Origin: Streptomyces lasiicapitis
Lineage (GTDB): Bacteria > Actinomycetota > Actinomycetes > Streptomycetales > Streptomycetaceae
Assembly (NCBI RefSeq): GCF_014646335.1
Contig: NZ_BMNG01000006.1
Coordinates: 124,001-188,000 of the forward strand
DNA: 64,000 nucleotides
Reading direction: 5' to 3'
Of this stretch, positions 44,716 to 52,399 are shown piece by piece (within the stretch, counting starts at the first letter, position 1; every line of letters starts with the position of its first letter). The translations under genes and the position numbers were made by a program. The notes beneath the pieces are model-generated. The model was not told the origin of the DNA and made no database searches. It saw nothing but the letters and a program-made list of their open reading frames with translations.

Positions 44716-44795
44716 ATGTGTCGCAGCAGGCGCCCGCCGCCCGGGAATCCCCAGGTAGGTGACATTGTTGCAGTGGCTCCCTCACCAAGAGTCAT

Positions 44796-44868
44796 TCCCC
44801 TGTAGCTCAATTGGCAGAGCAGCCGGCTGTTAACCGGCAGGTTACTGGTTCGAGTCCAGTCGGGGGAG
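44796..44868 (+). tRNA. tRNA-Asn (GTT)
   Basis: A 73-base cloverleaf. Acceptor stem TCCCCTG/CGGGGGA, D-arm AGCTCAATTGGCAGAGC, anticodon stem GCCGG/CCGGC with loop CTGTTAA (anticodon GTT), T-arm CTGGTTCGAGTCCAG and discriminator G. CCA is not encoded. Confidence 0.97.
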
Positions 44869-44873
44869 CTCGG

Positions 44874-44946
44874 TCTCCTGTAGCTCAATTGGCAGAGCAG
44901 CCGGCTGTTAACCGGCAGGTTACTGGTTCGAGTCCAGTCGGGAGAG
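44874..44946 (+). tRNA. tRNA-Asn (GTT), second copy
   Basis: Identical to the first copy except in the acceptor stem (TCTCCTG/CGGGAGA), where a T-A pair replaces C-G, a compensated change. It lies only 5 bases after the first copy, so both come from one precursor. CCA is not encoded. Confidence 0.97.
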
Positions 44947-44954
44947 CTGTACGC

Positions 44955-44995
44955 AAGGACCCTCGGGCCGCCGTTGAAGGCGCCCGGGGGTCCTT
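44955..44995 (+). terminator. Terminator after tRNA-Asn pair
   Basis: AAGGACCC and GGGTCCTT arms enclose an inner CGGGC/GCCCG stem with one mismatch between them. The hairpin begins 8 bases after the second tRNA and is followed by a pyrimidine-rich stretch. Confidence 0.75.
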
Positions 44996-45145
44996 CGTCG
45001 TCCTTCGCCGTCCCCCAACAATCCCTCGTACGTGCGCGTTTCGCCCCTGGTGGAACCACACGGGCCGCAGCGGGGTCCTCATGGTCGTGCGTAGCCGACC
45101 ACTCGGAGCAGGAGATCGTATGAGCGGCTATGCTGCGGCAGACGG

Positions 45146-45163
45146 CGCGCACAAATGTGCGCG
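45146..45163. promoter_or_regulatory. Dyad just upstream of tRNA-Met
   Basis: CGCGCACA and TGTGCGCG arms flank AA, ending 11 bases before the tRNA. It could be an operator, part of the precursor fold or a processing signal. Confidence 0.35.
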
Positions 45164-45174
45164 ACGCGCCGTTA

Positions 45175-45251
45175 GGGGCGGTAGCTCAGCCGGTTAGAGC
45201 AGCGGACTCATAATCCGTCGGCCGTGGGTTCGAGTCCCACCCGCCCCACCA
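45175..45251 (+). tRNA. tRNA-Met (CAT), elongator type
   Basis: Acceptor stem GGGGCGG/CCGCCCC, D-arm with GCCGGTTAGAGC, anticodon stem CGGA/TCCG region with loop CTCATAA (anticodon CAT), T-arm GTGGGTTCGAGTCCCAC, discriminator A and encoded CCA (45249-45251). The paired G1-C72 rules out the initiator. A lysidine-modified tRNA-Ile cannot be fully excluded from sequence alone. Confidence 0.93.
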
Positions 45252-45290
45252 CCCGGCACAGGTGCAGAAACGATCTGACCTGGCCTTCTC

Positions 45291-45322
45291 CGACCCCGGA
45301 CCGATGTTGTCGGCCGGGGTCG
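45291..45322 (+). terminator. Terminator after tRNA-Met
   Basis: CGACCCCGG (45291-45299) and CCGGGGTCG (45314-45322) form a 9-base stem with a 14-base loop that can pair further (CCGA/TCGG). It lies 40 bases after the tRNA. Confidence 0.7.
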
Positions 45323-45532
45323 ACTGCTGCCCGGGTCTGGCGTCAGCGCGGCGTTCCGGGGCGGGGGCCTCGTTGGTGTGAATGTGTGGGGGCGCACGTC
45401 CTGCGCCCCGGCTTCCGGGTCGCCGGACCTGGCTCCGCAGTCTTCTACCGCGGTGCGCTCTGGAGGGCCAGGCTCACGAGGAAGGCCAGCCCGACGAGGG
45501 TCAGGTGCGTGACGGCGGTCCTCCAGAAGTAG

Positions 45533-45718
45533 AAGTATCTGTTCGCGCTCCACGAGGACGTACGCGAACTGCGCGCGCTGTGGGAGCTGCGGCGTGGTGC
45601 CGAGTGGGAGGCGCTGCCCGATGTCGCGGCTCGGATCGCGCGGGCTCGGCAGCCCCGGGATCGGCACAGTGACTGGATGCGGGGCATCCTCGCCGGGATG
45701 GGCGCGAACATCCCGTGA
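45533..45718 (+). pseudogene. Possible gene remnant next to tRNA-Met
   Basis: The frame after a TAG at 45530 reads 61 residues to a TGA at 45716-45718. It is protein-like and high in third-position G/C (YLFALHEDVRELRALWEL, then EWEALPDVAARIARAR). It has no start codon near its beginning, so it looks like the C-terminal piece of a broken small protein gene. I do not recognise the family. The rest of the 550-base gap between tRNA-Met and the kinase gene shows only the terminator. Confidence 0.35.
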
Positions 45719-45807
45719 AGGACGTGTGGGGCGCCCGGCGCACCCAGTAGGTTCGGATCCCGCTCGGCAGGCAGCGGGTCGCGGACCATGGGTGAGGGGG
45801 AGTCGGA

Positions 45808-48201
45808 GTGCGCCTGGGCACTACCGTCGATGGGCGCTATCGGTTGGTGCGGGGGCCGCTGCGCGGGGGCATGGGCGAGGTCTGGCTGGCCCGCGATCTG
45901 CGGTTGCCGCGCCATGTCGTACTCAAGCGGATGCACACCGGTGATGAGTACGCCGCTGCCGTCAGCCGACTTGAGTCGGAGGCCCGTGCGCTCGCCCGGT
46001 TCAGTCATCCGCACGTTGTTACGTTGCATGACGTTCTTACGGTGGCGGAGGGTGGGGAGTCCGGTTCTGGTGCCGCCGGGAGTGCGCGTTCGGCTTTCTG
46101 GCTTGTCATGGAGTACGTCTCCGGGGGGAGCCTCGATCGGCGGCCGCCGTTGAGTCCTGCGCGTGCCGCACGCATCGGTGCCCAAGTCGCCGACGCTCTG
46201 GCCGCCCTGCATGCCCAGGGCATCGTGCACGCCGACATCAAACCGGCCAACGTCGTCGTCACGCCCGAAGGCCTCGCCAAGCTCGCCGACTTCGGTGCCG
46301 CGTACCGCTACGGCGGCCAGGAGACCATCACCCCGCCCGGCATGGTCGGCTACACCCCGGACTACGCCGCCCCCGAAGTCGTCCGCGGCCACCCCGAGCC
46401 GACCTCCGACGTCTTCTCCCTCGCCGCCCTGTTGTACGACATCGTCACCGGCCGTCCGCCGCGCCCGCACGCCGGTCGTGGCATCGACCCGTACGTCGCG
46501 GAACGGCAGGCCGCGCGCGGCGAGGTCGCCCTCGACGGCGACATCGGTCCGCTCGCCCGGATCCTGCCCGTGATGCTCGACCTCGACCCGTCGAACCGCC
46601 CCGACGCGGGGGAGGCGCGACGGCTTCTGGAGGACTGCGCGGGGCGCCAGGAGCCTTTGCCCGCCCGGGAGTTCGGGGTGGGGGCGCTTGAGTTCGGGGC
46701 GGGGGACGGGAGTGGGGATGGGGGCGAGGGTGCGGATGGGGGTGGGGATGGAGATGGGCCCGACCCGGTGGGCGTCGGGGAGCCCGCGGCCACGGCTGAA
46801 CTGGCTGCGGCCACGCGGGAGTTACCCGAGGCCGAGCCGGAGGCTCGGGGGCGTGGGTCGGGTGAGGGCTCGGGTGCGGGTGCGGGCAGCGGCAGTGGTG
46901 GCCCTCCGGCCGGGGCTCGTGCAGGTGCGGGCGCAGGCAGTGAAGCAGGCCGCCCAGGCGGTGACGCCGACGCAGACAGCGGCAGCGTTGGCTCTCCCGC
47001 AGAGGCCCGCGCAGGCACAGGCACAGGCGTAGACGGTGAGGCAGGCGCTGACGCGGACGGTGGCACAGTCGCTGGCGCAGACGGCGGCGCAGACGGCGGC
47101 GCAGGCGGCGGTGATGCGGGCGGCTACCTGGGCGTACGCAGCGGCCGCGATCCCGGCGTGCCCGCCCCCAGTCGCCGCCTCAGCCGCGCCTTCCAAGGCC
47201 GAGCCCGCCTCACCGCCATCACCACCGGAGCCGCCGTCCTCCTCCTCACCGCCGCCCTCCTCATCCCCCGGCTCGGGTCGGACAGCGGCGGCGACGACGG
47301 TAACGGAAGCGGCGACGGAAAGGCGGGCGGGTCGGCCGCCAGGTCGGGTGGGAAAAACGCGGCGTCCGTCGTCGGGCCGCCCCGCACCGCCGACCCCTGC
47401 GCCCTCGCCGACCCCACTGTCCTGAAGCGGTTCGGGGAGGCCGATCTCGACCGGGACTACGGCAACTTCGACCGGTGCGACGTCATCGTGGACACCGGTG
47501 ACGACGAACCCGTCGACGTCATGGTGCACTTCGACACCGGCGGCGGCTCCGACCTGCCCGCGCCGCAGCGCACCGAGGGCGTCGTACGCGTCGTGAAAGA
47601 GGCCGAGGACAGCGACGCCTGCAAGCGGACGCTGCTGCCCGCCGGGGACCCGGACATGAACATCTCCGTCGTCGCGAAGCAGGACGAGGGCGCCGCGCCG
47701 CTCTGCCCCATGGCCGACGCCGCCACGGCCAAAGCCGCCGACGTACTCAACGAGGGCCGCATCGCCCGCCGTTCGCCCGCTCCCGACGACTCCCTCGTGA
47801 ACGAGGACGCCTGCGCGCTGCTCGGCCCGAAGGACCTCGAAGCGATGCCCGGCGTCGACGCCGACGAGCCCGACGTGCGCTTCGGCGGCTGGGACTGCAA
47901 ATGGACCAGCACCACCGGCGACCTGTGGCTGGAGGTCCGGTTCGACCGCGGGCAGCCGCCCACCGCCGACGACGGCAGCCTCACCCGCGTAGGCGGGCGC
48001 CGGGCCGTCGTCCAGCCCGAGGCGGAGGGTCCGCGCACCTGCCTCGTCCGCGTCGTCCACCGCACGTACCCCGACCCTGGCGGCAACGACGCCGTCGAGA
48101 CGGTCAACGTCACCGTCGGCGGCGACCCGTCCGGCAACCGGCTGCGCCGCCTCGCCACCACCTTCGCCACCGAGGCCATGGACGAACTCCGCACGGATTA
48201 G
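45808..48201 (+). CDS. Transmembrane Ser/Thr protein kinase with extracellular DUF3558-like domains
   Basis: A 797-residue Hanks-type kinase. The kinase domain (residues ~8-270) has RGGMGEVWLARD, Lys40 in HVVLKRM, HADIKPANVVV (HRD Arg replaced by Ala, common in actinobacteria), DFGAAYR and the APE-like AAPEVVRGH. A ~190-residue Gly/Ala/Glu-rich linker follows, then a TM helix near 467-488. Two Cys-containing extracellular domains resemble DUF3558 (DPCALADPTVLKRFG; NEDACALLGPKDLEAM). It likely senses an envelope signal and phosphorylates cytoplasmic targets. The FHA protein gene downstream is an obvious candidate partner. Confidence 0.92.
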   Translation: MRLGTTVDGRYRLVRGPLRGGMGEVWLARDLRLPRHVVLKRMHTGDEYAAAVSRLESEARALARFSHPHVVTLHDVLTVAEGGESGSGAAGSARSAFWLVMEYVSGGSLDRRPPLSPARAARIGAQVADALAALHAQGIVHADIKPANVVVTPEGLAKLADFGAAYRYGGQETITPPGMVGYTPDYAAPEVVRGHPEPTSDVFSLAALLYDIVTGRPPRPHAGRGIDPYVAERQAARGEVALDGDIGPLARILPVMLDLDPSNRPDAGEARRLLEDCAGRQEPLPAREFGVGALEFGAGDGSGDGGEGADGGGDGDGPDPVGVGEPAATAELAAATRELPEAEPEARGRGSGEGSGAGAGSGSGGPPAGARAGAGAGSEAGRPGGDADADSGSVGSPAEARAGTGTGVDGEAGADADGGTVAGADGGADGGAGGGDAGGYLGVRSGRDPGVPAPSRRLSRAFQGRARLTAITTGAAVLLLTAALLIPRLGSDSGGDDGNGSGDGKAGGSAARSGGKNAASVVGPPRTADPCALADPTVLKRFGEADLDRDYGNFDRCDVIVDTGDDEPVDVMVHFDTGGGSDLPAPQRTEGVVRVVKEAEDSDACKRTLLPAGDPDMNISVVAKQDEGAAPLCPMADAATAKAADVLNEGRIARRSPAPDDSLVNEDACALLGPKDLEAMPGVDADEPDVRFGGWDCKWTSTTGDLWLEVRFDRGQPPTADDGSLTRVGGRRAVVQPEAEGPRTCLVRVVHRTYPDPGGNDAVETVNVTVGGDPSGNRLRRLATTFATEAMDELRTD

Positions 48202-48331
48202 CCCCTGTTGGCCGGGAGACAATTTCGGGACCCCTCCCGAACCCGCGGCGCACACTGGCGGAGCGGGTGCGGGGACGGAGGGGGACGCGCACCCGGGGCA
48301 CCACGGAGCGCGGCCGACGAGGAGACCGACC

Positions 48332-49165
48332 ATGAACAGCCAGGCCACGAACAGTCAGGCACGGCGGCAGGCCAGTCTCGCGCGCGGTGTCGCGCCCGCC
48401 AGGCCCGGCACCCTGCACGCCCGCTCGGTGACCGGTGCCGTCAAAGTGCCCCCGCGCCCCGGCCGCACCGTGCGGTTCGGGCGCGGGGACACGCCGGAGG
48501 TCGACCTGGGCGTCGGCGAACACGACCTGATGGTGAGCCGGCAGCACGGCGAACTCACGTACCGCGACCGGCAGTGGTGGCTGCGCAACACCGGCCAGCA
48601 GCTCGTCCGCCTGCCGCGCGGCCGGATGATGCACGCGAGCACCGAACCCCTGCCGCTCGCCCCCGGCTACACCCCGCTGTTCGTCCGCGGCTCCGGGTAC
48701 CGCGAGCACCTCGTCGAGCTGTACGTCACGGGCCACGACGACCAGGGACTCGTATCCCGCCGCGGCGCGGACACCGTGCCCCCGAAGCGGTGGTCGCTGG
48801 AGGACGACGAGCGGCTGCTGCTCGTCGTCCTCGGCCAGGAGTACCTGCTGTACGAGGAGAGGCCGCGCCCCCTGACGTACAGCAGGGCCGCGCAGCTGCT
48901 CGTCTACCTGCGGCCCGACGGGAACTGGAACGAGCGCAAGGTCGAGTACCGCGTCGATCTCGTACGCCACCGGCTGCACGAAACCGGCTTCCCGCACCCG
49001 CTCCTCCACGACAAGTCCGCCGGCCGCCCCTCCGACAACAGCCTCCTGCACAACCTGCTGCGGGGGCTCGTCGAGTCGACGACGCTCGTTCCGCCGGATC
49101 TGTGCCTGATGGACGACGACTTGGACGACGGCGGTGTGGGCGGTATGGGGGAGGGCGGGGACTAG
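48332..49165 (+). CDS. FHA-domain protein
   Basis: A 277-residue protein. The forkhead-associated domain spans residues ~30-115 with the phosphothreonine-binding residues in RFGRGDTPEVDLG and VSRQHGELTYRD. The remainder is a helical domain (SLEDDERLLLVVLGQEYLLY; AAQLLVYLRPDGNWNERKVEYRVD) resembling a winged-helix/transcription-factor-like segment found in actinobacterial FHA proteins. It probably reads the phosphorylation state set by the adjacent kinase. Its TAG stop overlaps the stop of the convergent gene in CTAG. Confidence 0.88.
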   Translation: MNSQATNSQARRQASLARGVAPARPGTLHARSVTGAVKVPPRPGRTVRFGRGDTPEVDLGVGEHDLMVSRQHGELTYRDRQWWLRNTGQQLVRLPRGRMMHASTEPLPLAPGYTPLFVRGSGYREHLVELYVTGHDDQGLVSRRGADTVPPKRWSLEDDERLLLVVLGQEYLLYEERPRPLTYSRAAQLLVYLRPDGNWNERKVEYRVDLVRHRLHETGFPHPLLHDKSAGRPSDNSLLHNLLRGLVESTTLVPPDLCLMDDDLDDGGVGGMGEGGD

Positions 49166-50235
49166 TGGCTCGTCGGCGTCAGTGACTCCAGCAGGAACAC
49201 CGCCGCGTCCCGTGCCGAAGCCGGGGCGCGGTCGTGTCGGTGTCCGCGTGCCCGCAGCAGCCGCACCGCCGTGTCCCGCAGGCTCTCGGTGGTCCGCGCC
49301 GAGCCGATGCCCGCCGCGCGCGGCGCGAGGTCCGCGATGAGTTGTTCCGCGTCCGACCACGCCCCGGCGCCGGTCAGGGCGGCCAGGAGGTGAGCTGTGA
49401 ACAGGTGGCGGTAGGACGGACCGGAGGGCGCGGCGGCGGCGCGCAGCAGGGGGACGGCGCGGTCGAAGTCGCCGACGCGGGCGGCGACCCAGCCCCGGTG
49501 GCCGGCCAGTTCGCGCTCGTCGATCCACCACGCCCACGCCGGGTCGCCGCGCGAGACGCCGTCCAGGAACAGGCTGCCTGCGCGGGCCATGAGGTCCGCC
49601 GGCTCGCGCCGGGCGCCCAGCATCGCCGTCGCGTGGGCCTCACGGATCAGTACGAGGGTGGCCACGCGCGGCGGCAGCGGCCGGGGTCCCCGTGCGCGGG
49701 CGGCGGCCGCGAGGGCGGCGCGGGGGTGGTCGGTGTGGGCCAGGAGCATGCTGTCGTTGAGCAGGGTGAGGCGGGCCGTCCAGCGGTCGCCGCACAGTTC
49801 GGCGAGGGCGAGCGCGCGGGCGTTCACGCGGTGGGCGGCCGTGTGGAAGCCCGCGTCGAAGAGGATCCAGCCGATCACCTCGCACAGCTCCGCGAGTGCG
49901 GCGAGCCGGTCGCTGCCGGTGCGGGCGAGGGAGGCGGGGGCGGCGGTCGCCTCGGGCACCTCGCGCATGACCGCCCGCACGAGGGGTACGGCGGCGGACC
50001 CGCCTCCGGCGGAGTCCAGGTCGATCAGGCGCCGGGTGACGGCGAGGAGGGCACCGGGATCAGCACCGTCACGGCGGTCACGGACGCCAGTGTCCGCATC
50101 CGCGCCCACCTCCGTGCCGGTGTCGGTGCCGGTGCCCGCGTCCGTGCCCGCGCCCACCTCCGCGCCCACCTCCGTGCCCGCGCCCGTTCTCGCGCCCACC
50201 CCCGTGCCCGCGTTCACGCCCACGCCCAGCCCCAT
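49162..50235 (-). CDS. TPR-like helical protein
   Basis: A 357-residue protein. Residues ~60-350 are Ala/Leu/Arg-rich helical repeats (LAELCEVIGWILFDAGFHTAAHRVNARALALAELCGD; ELAGHRGWVAARVGDFDRAVPLLRAAA) like the C-terminal TPR region of Streptomyces NsdA/NsdB-type or XRE regulators, but no HTH is visible. The N-terminal ~50 residues are a Gly/Thr/Ala/Val repeat encoded by a minisatellite, and the real start may lie further in (for example a GTG near 50088). It follows the PLP-enzyme gene by 45 bases on the same strand and may be the last gene of the metallophore operon. Confidence 0.65.
   Translation of the reverse strand: MGLGVGVNAGTGVGARTGAGTEVGAEVGAGTDAGTGTDTGTEVGADADTGVRDRRDGADPGALLAVTRRLIDLDSAGGGSAAVPLVRAVMREVPEATAAPASLARTGSDRLAALAELCEVIGWILFDAGFHTAAHRVNARALALAELCGDRWTARLTLLNDSMLLAHTDHPRAALAAAARARGPRPLPPRVATLVLIREAHATAMLGARREPADLMARAGSLFLDGVSRGDPAWAWWIDERELAGHRGWVAARVGDFDRAVPLLRAAAAPSGPSYRHLFTAHLLAALTGAGAWSDAEQLIADLAPRAAGIGSARTTESLRDTAVRLLRARGHRHDRAPASARDAAVFLLESLTPTSH
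50090..50235. repeat. GC-rich minisatellite at N-terminus of TPR-like gene
   Basis: Repeated 6- and 12-base units such as CCGTGCCCGCG and CGCGCCCACCTC on the plus strand. They encode alternating Gly-Thr/Gly-Val/Gly-Ala on the minus strand. Such tracts are prone to slippage and polymorphism. Confidence 0.75.
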
Positions 50236-50280
50236 CCCCTGCCTCGTGGGCGCCCGCCCCCTGCTGGATCATGCCCAACC

Positions 50281-51351
50281 CTAGGCCTGGCCCCCGCAGG
50301 CTGCCCGAGCCCGCCCGTGCGCGGTTCCAAGTGGCGCCTCCGCCTCGGCGGGCGCCTTCGCTCCGTTCCACTCCATCCGCGCCCAGGGCAGAGCCAGTTC
50401 CCCCAAGGACGAGACCGCGCGGGGCGCGAGGGTGTCCAGGTCGGCGGCCTCCGCATGGCGGGCGAAGACCGTGTCGACGTACCGGTGGCCGGTGTCGGCG
50501 GCGATGAACACCGTGGTGCCGCCCGGGAGTTGGGCGTGCTCCCAGCGGGCCGCCGCGTAGCTCGCGCCCGTGGACAGGCCCGCGAAGACGGCGTGGCGGC
50601 GGAGCAGGTCGACGCTCCCGGCGAGGGCGGTGTCGAACGACAGCCAGTGCACGGCGTCGTACGCGGTGTGCGACACGTTGGCGAACGGGATCGAGCTGCC
50701 GATCCCGGCGATGATGATCTCCGGGTCGGCCACGTGCTCGCTGCCGAACGTGACACTGCCGAAGGGCTGCACGCCCGCGAGCCGCACCGGACCCGCGCCG
50801 TCCTCGCGCAGGTAGCGGGCCAGGGCGCCCGTCGACGCGCCCGAGCCCACCCCGCCGACCAGAGTCAGGGGCGAGCCGTCGGCGGGGGCCGCCGCGCGGA
50901 CGCGCTCGGCGATCGCGCGGTAGCCGAGGTAGTGGATGTCGTCGTGGTACTGCCGCATCCAGTGGTACTCGGGGTGCACGCGCAGGACCTCGTGCACGCG
51001 GGCGACCCGCCGCTTCTGGTCCAGCTTCAGGTCGGCGCTCGGCGGCATCTGCTCCAAGTGGGCGCCCAGGACCGCGAGTTGGGTGCGCAGGGTGTGGTCG
51101 ACGGTGGTGGAGCCGATGATGTGGCAGCGCATGCCGTAGCGGTGGCAGGCGAGTGCGAGGGCGTACGCGTAGATGCCGCTGGAGCTGTCCAGGAGGGTGT
51201 CGCCGCGCCGCACCCTGCCGGTGTCGAGCAGGTGGCGGACCGCGGCGAGCGCCGACACCACCTTCATGGTCTCAAAGCGCAGGCAGATGAGCCGGTCGTC
51301 GACGCGTATCAGGTCGGGGCGGCCGATCGCTTCCGCGATGTGCTCGTCCAT
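50281..51351 (-). CDS. PLP-dependent cysteine-synthase/SbnA/DabA-like enzyme
   Basis: A 356-residue fold-type II PLP enzyme. Lys30 in LICLRFETMKVVSAL is the likely Schiff-base residue. DTLLDSSSGIYAYALALACHRYG corresponds to the SGNTG cofactor loop, with the usual Asn-Thr replaced by Ile-Tyr. LVGGVGSGASTGALARYL is the phosphate-binding glycine loop. The family performs beta-replacement on O-acetyl- or O-phospho-amino acids. Its position after a GHMP kinase resembling L-threonine kinases suggests O-phosphothreonine (or phosphoserine) as substrate, as in diaminobutyrate (DabA) or SbnA pathways. That substrate is inference. AAGGAG precedes the ATG. Confidence 0.8.
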   Translation of the reverse strand: MDEHIAEAIGRPDLIRVDDRLICLRFETMKVVSALAAVRHLLDTGRVRRGDTLLDSSSGIYAYALALACHRYGMRCHIIGSTTVDHTLRTQLAVLGAHLEQMPPSADLKLDQKRRVARVHEVLRVHPEYHWMRQYHDDIHYLGYRAIAERVRAAAPADGSPLTLVGGVGSGASTGALARYLREDGAGPVRLAGVQPFGSVTFGSEHVADPEIIIAGIGSSIPFANVSHTAYDAVHWLSFDTALAGSVDLLRRHAVFAGLSTGASYAAARWEHAQLPGGTTVFIAADTGHRYVDTVFARHAEAADLDTLAPRAVSSLGELALPWARMEWNGAKAPAEAEAPLGTAHGRARAACGGQA

Positions 51352-52399
51352 GCGGGGGCTCCTTGCTGGGGGTGGGTGAACTGGCGGCGGGAGAGGGTGA
51401 GTTGGGGGTATGTGGCCCGGTCACGTTCGGGCTCGGGTTCGTGGCGAAGGTGTACGTGGCCGGGATGCCCGCCGCCGTCAGCGCCTGGGAGCAGCGGCGC
51501 AGCCGCCCGCGCAGGTCCGGCGCGGCCGGGTCGAACAGCAGCCCCGCCACATTGCCGCTGTGCGCGACCTGCACGCCCACCGCGCCGACCCGGCCCGCGA
51601 TGGCCGTCAGCTCCCCGAACTCCTCGTGCGGAAGGACCCGTTGGCCACGCCGCGCGCTCTCGGTCGCGACATGGCCGAGCAGCACCGGGTCGGCGGTGGC
51701 GACGGCGCGGCGCAGCAGGTCCCGCAGCCGCTCGTAGCCGCGTACGTCCTCGTCGTCGTACCCGCGGGCGGGCAGCGCGAGGGTGTCCACGGGCCGCCCG
51801 CCGCCGAGCGCGCAGCCGACGACGACCGCGGGCGGCAGCGCGGCGCCCAGCTCCTCCAGGACCCGGCCCTCGCGCTGGGCGAAGAGGAGCGGGCGGCCGT
51901 CCAGCATCAGCGGGTCCGACGCCCGCTCGGCACGCACCGCGAGCCGCGCGACGGCCTCCGGCGCCAGGAGCACGCCGAACGCGTCGGCGACCGCGCGCAC
52001 CGCCGCGATCACATCGCTGCTCGACGAGCCCATGCCGAGGCCCACCGGTATGTTCCCGGTCAGCTTCAACTCGCCGCCGCACAAAGGTTCCTGGCAGTGC
52101 GTCGCGCATTCGGCCATGGCGTACGTGGCGGCGCGCAGGGCCTTGGTGCGGTCGGCCGGGAGCACCGTGACGTCCTCGGCCCCCGGGCGGCGTACGAACT
52201 CCGCGCGGGTGCCGAGGGAGGACATCGGCAGCGTCACCAGACCGGCCCGGCGCCGCCCCCGGTCGTCGAGGAAGACACCTTGCAGGATCTCGCCGTGGTG
52301 ACAGGCGGCGTGCCCGGTGCCGGTGCCGGTGCCGGTGGCGGAGCGGGCGTCGGTGTCCGGGCCGGTGCCGGGTCCGTCCTTCGGCGCCGCGTGCGTCAC
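51272..52399 (-). CDS. GHMP-family kinase, L-threonine-kinase-like (PduX/DabC type)
   Basis: A 375-residue protein. The first ~30 residues are Gly/Thr-rich. CHHGEILQGVFLD is typical of PduX-like threonine kinases. The GHMP ATP loop is NIPVGLGMGSSSSDVIAA (about residues 113-130). The C-terminal domain has GVQVAHSGNVAGLLFDP. Predicted reaction: ATP-dependent phosphorylation of a small hydroxyl amino acid. The GTG at 52399 overlaps the DUF364 gene stop in GTGA. The last ~27 codons overlap the PLP-enzyme gene by 80 bases, and that Arg/Pro-rich tail is probably not conserved. Confidence 0.82.
   Translation of the reverse strand: MTHAAPKDGPGTGPDTDARSATGTGTGTGHAACHHGEILQGVFLDDRGRRRAGLVTLPMSSLGTRAEFVRRPGAEDVTVLPADRTKALRAATYAMAECATHCQEPLCGGELKLTGNIPVGLGMGSSSSDVIAAVRAVADAFGVLLAPEAVARLAVRAERASDPLMLDGRPLLFAQREGRVLEELGAALPPAVVVGCALGGGRPVDTLALPARGYDDEDVRGYERLRDLLRRAVATADPVLLGHVATESARRGQRVLPHEEFGELTAIAGRVGAVGVQVAHSGNVAGLLFDPAAPDLRGRLRRCSQALTAAGIPATYTFATNPSPNVTGPHTPNSPSPAASSPTPSKEPPHGRAHRGSDRPPRPDTRRRPAHLPAL

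Noticed and set aside
45175..45251. Integrative element or attachment site at the tRNA cluster
   Set aside because: No integrase, excisionase or direct repeat of the tRNA 3' end was found in the window; only a short gene remnant is present.
45175..45251. tRNA-Ile with lysidine anticodon or initiator tRNA
   Set aside because: G1-C72 pairing excludes the initiator, and the body resembles elongator tRNA-Met more than tRNA-Ile(CAT), although the latter cannot be fully excluded.
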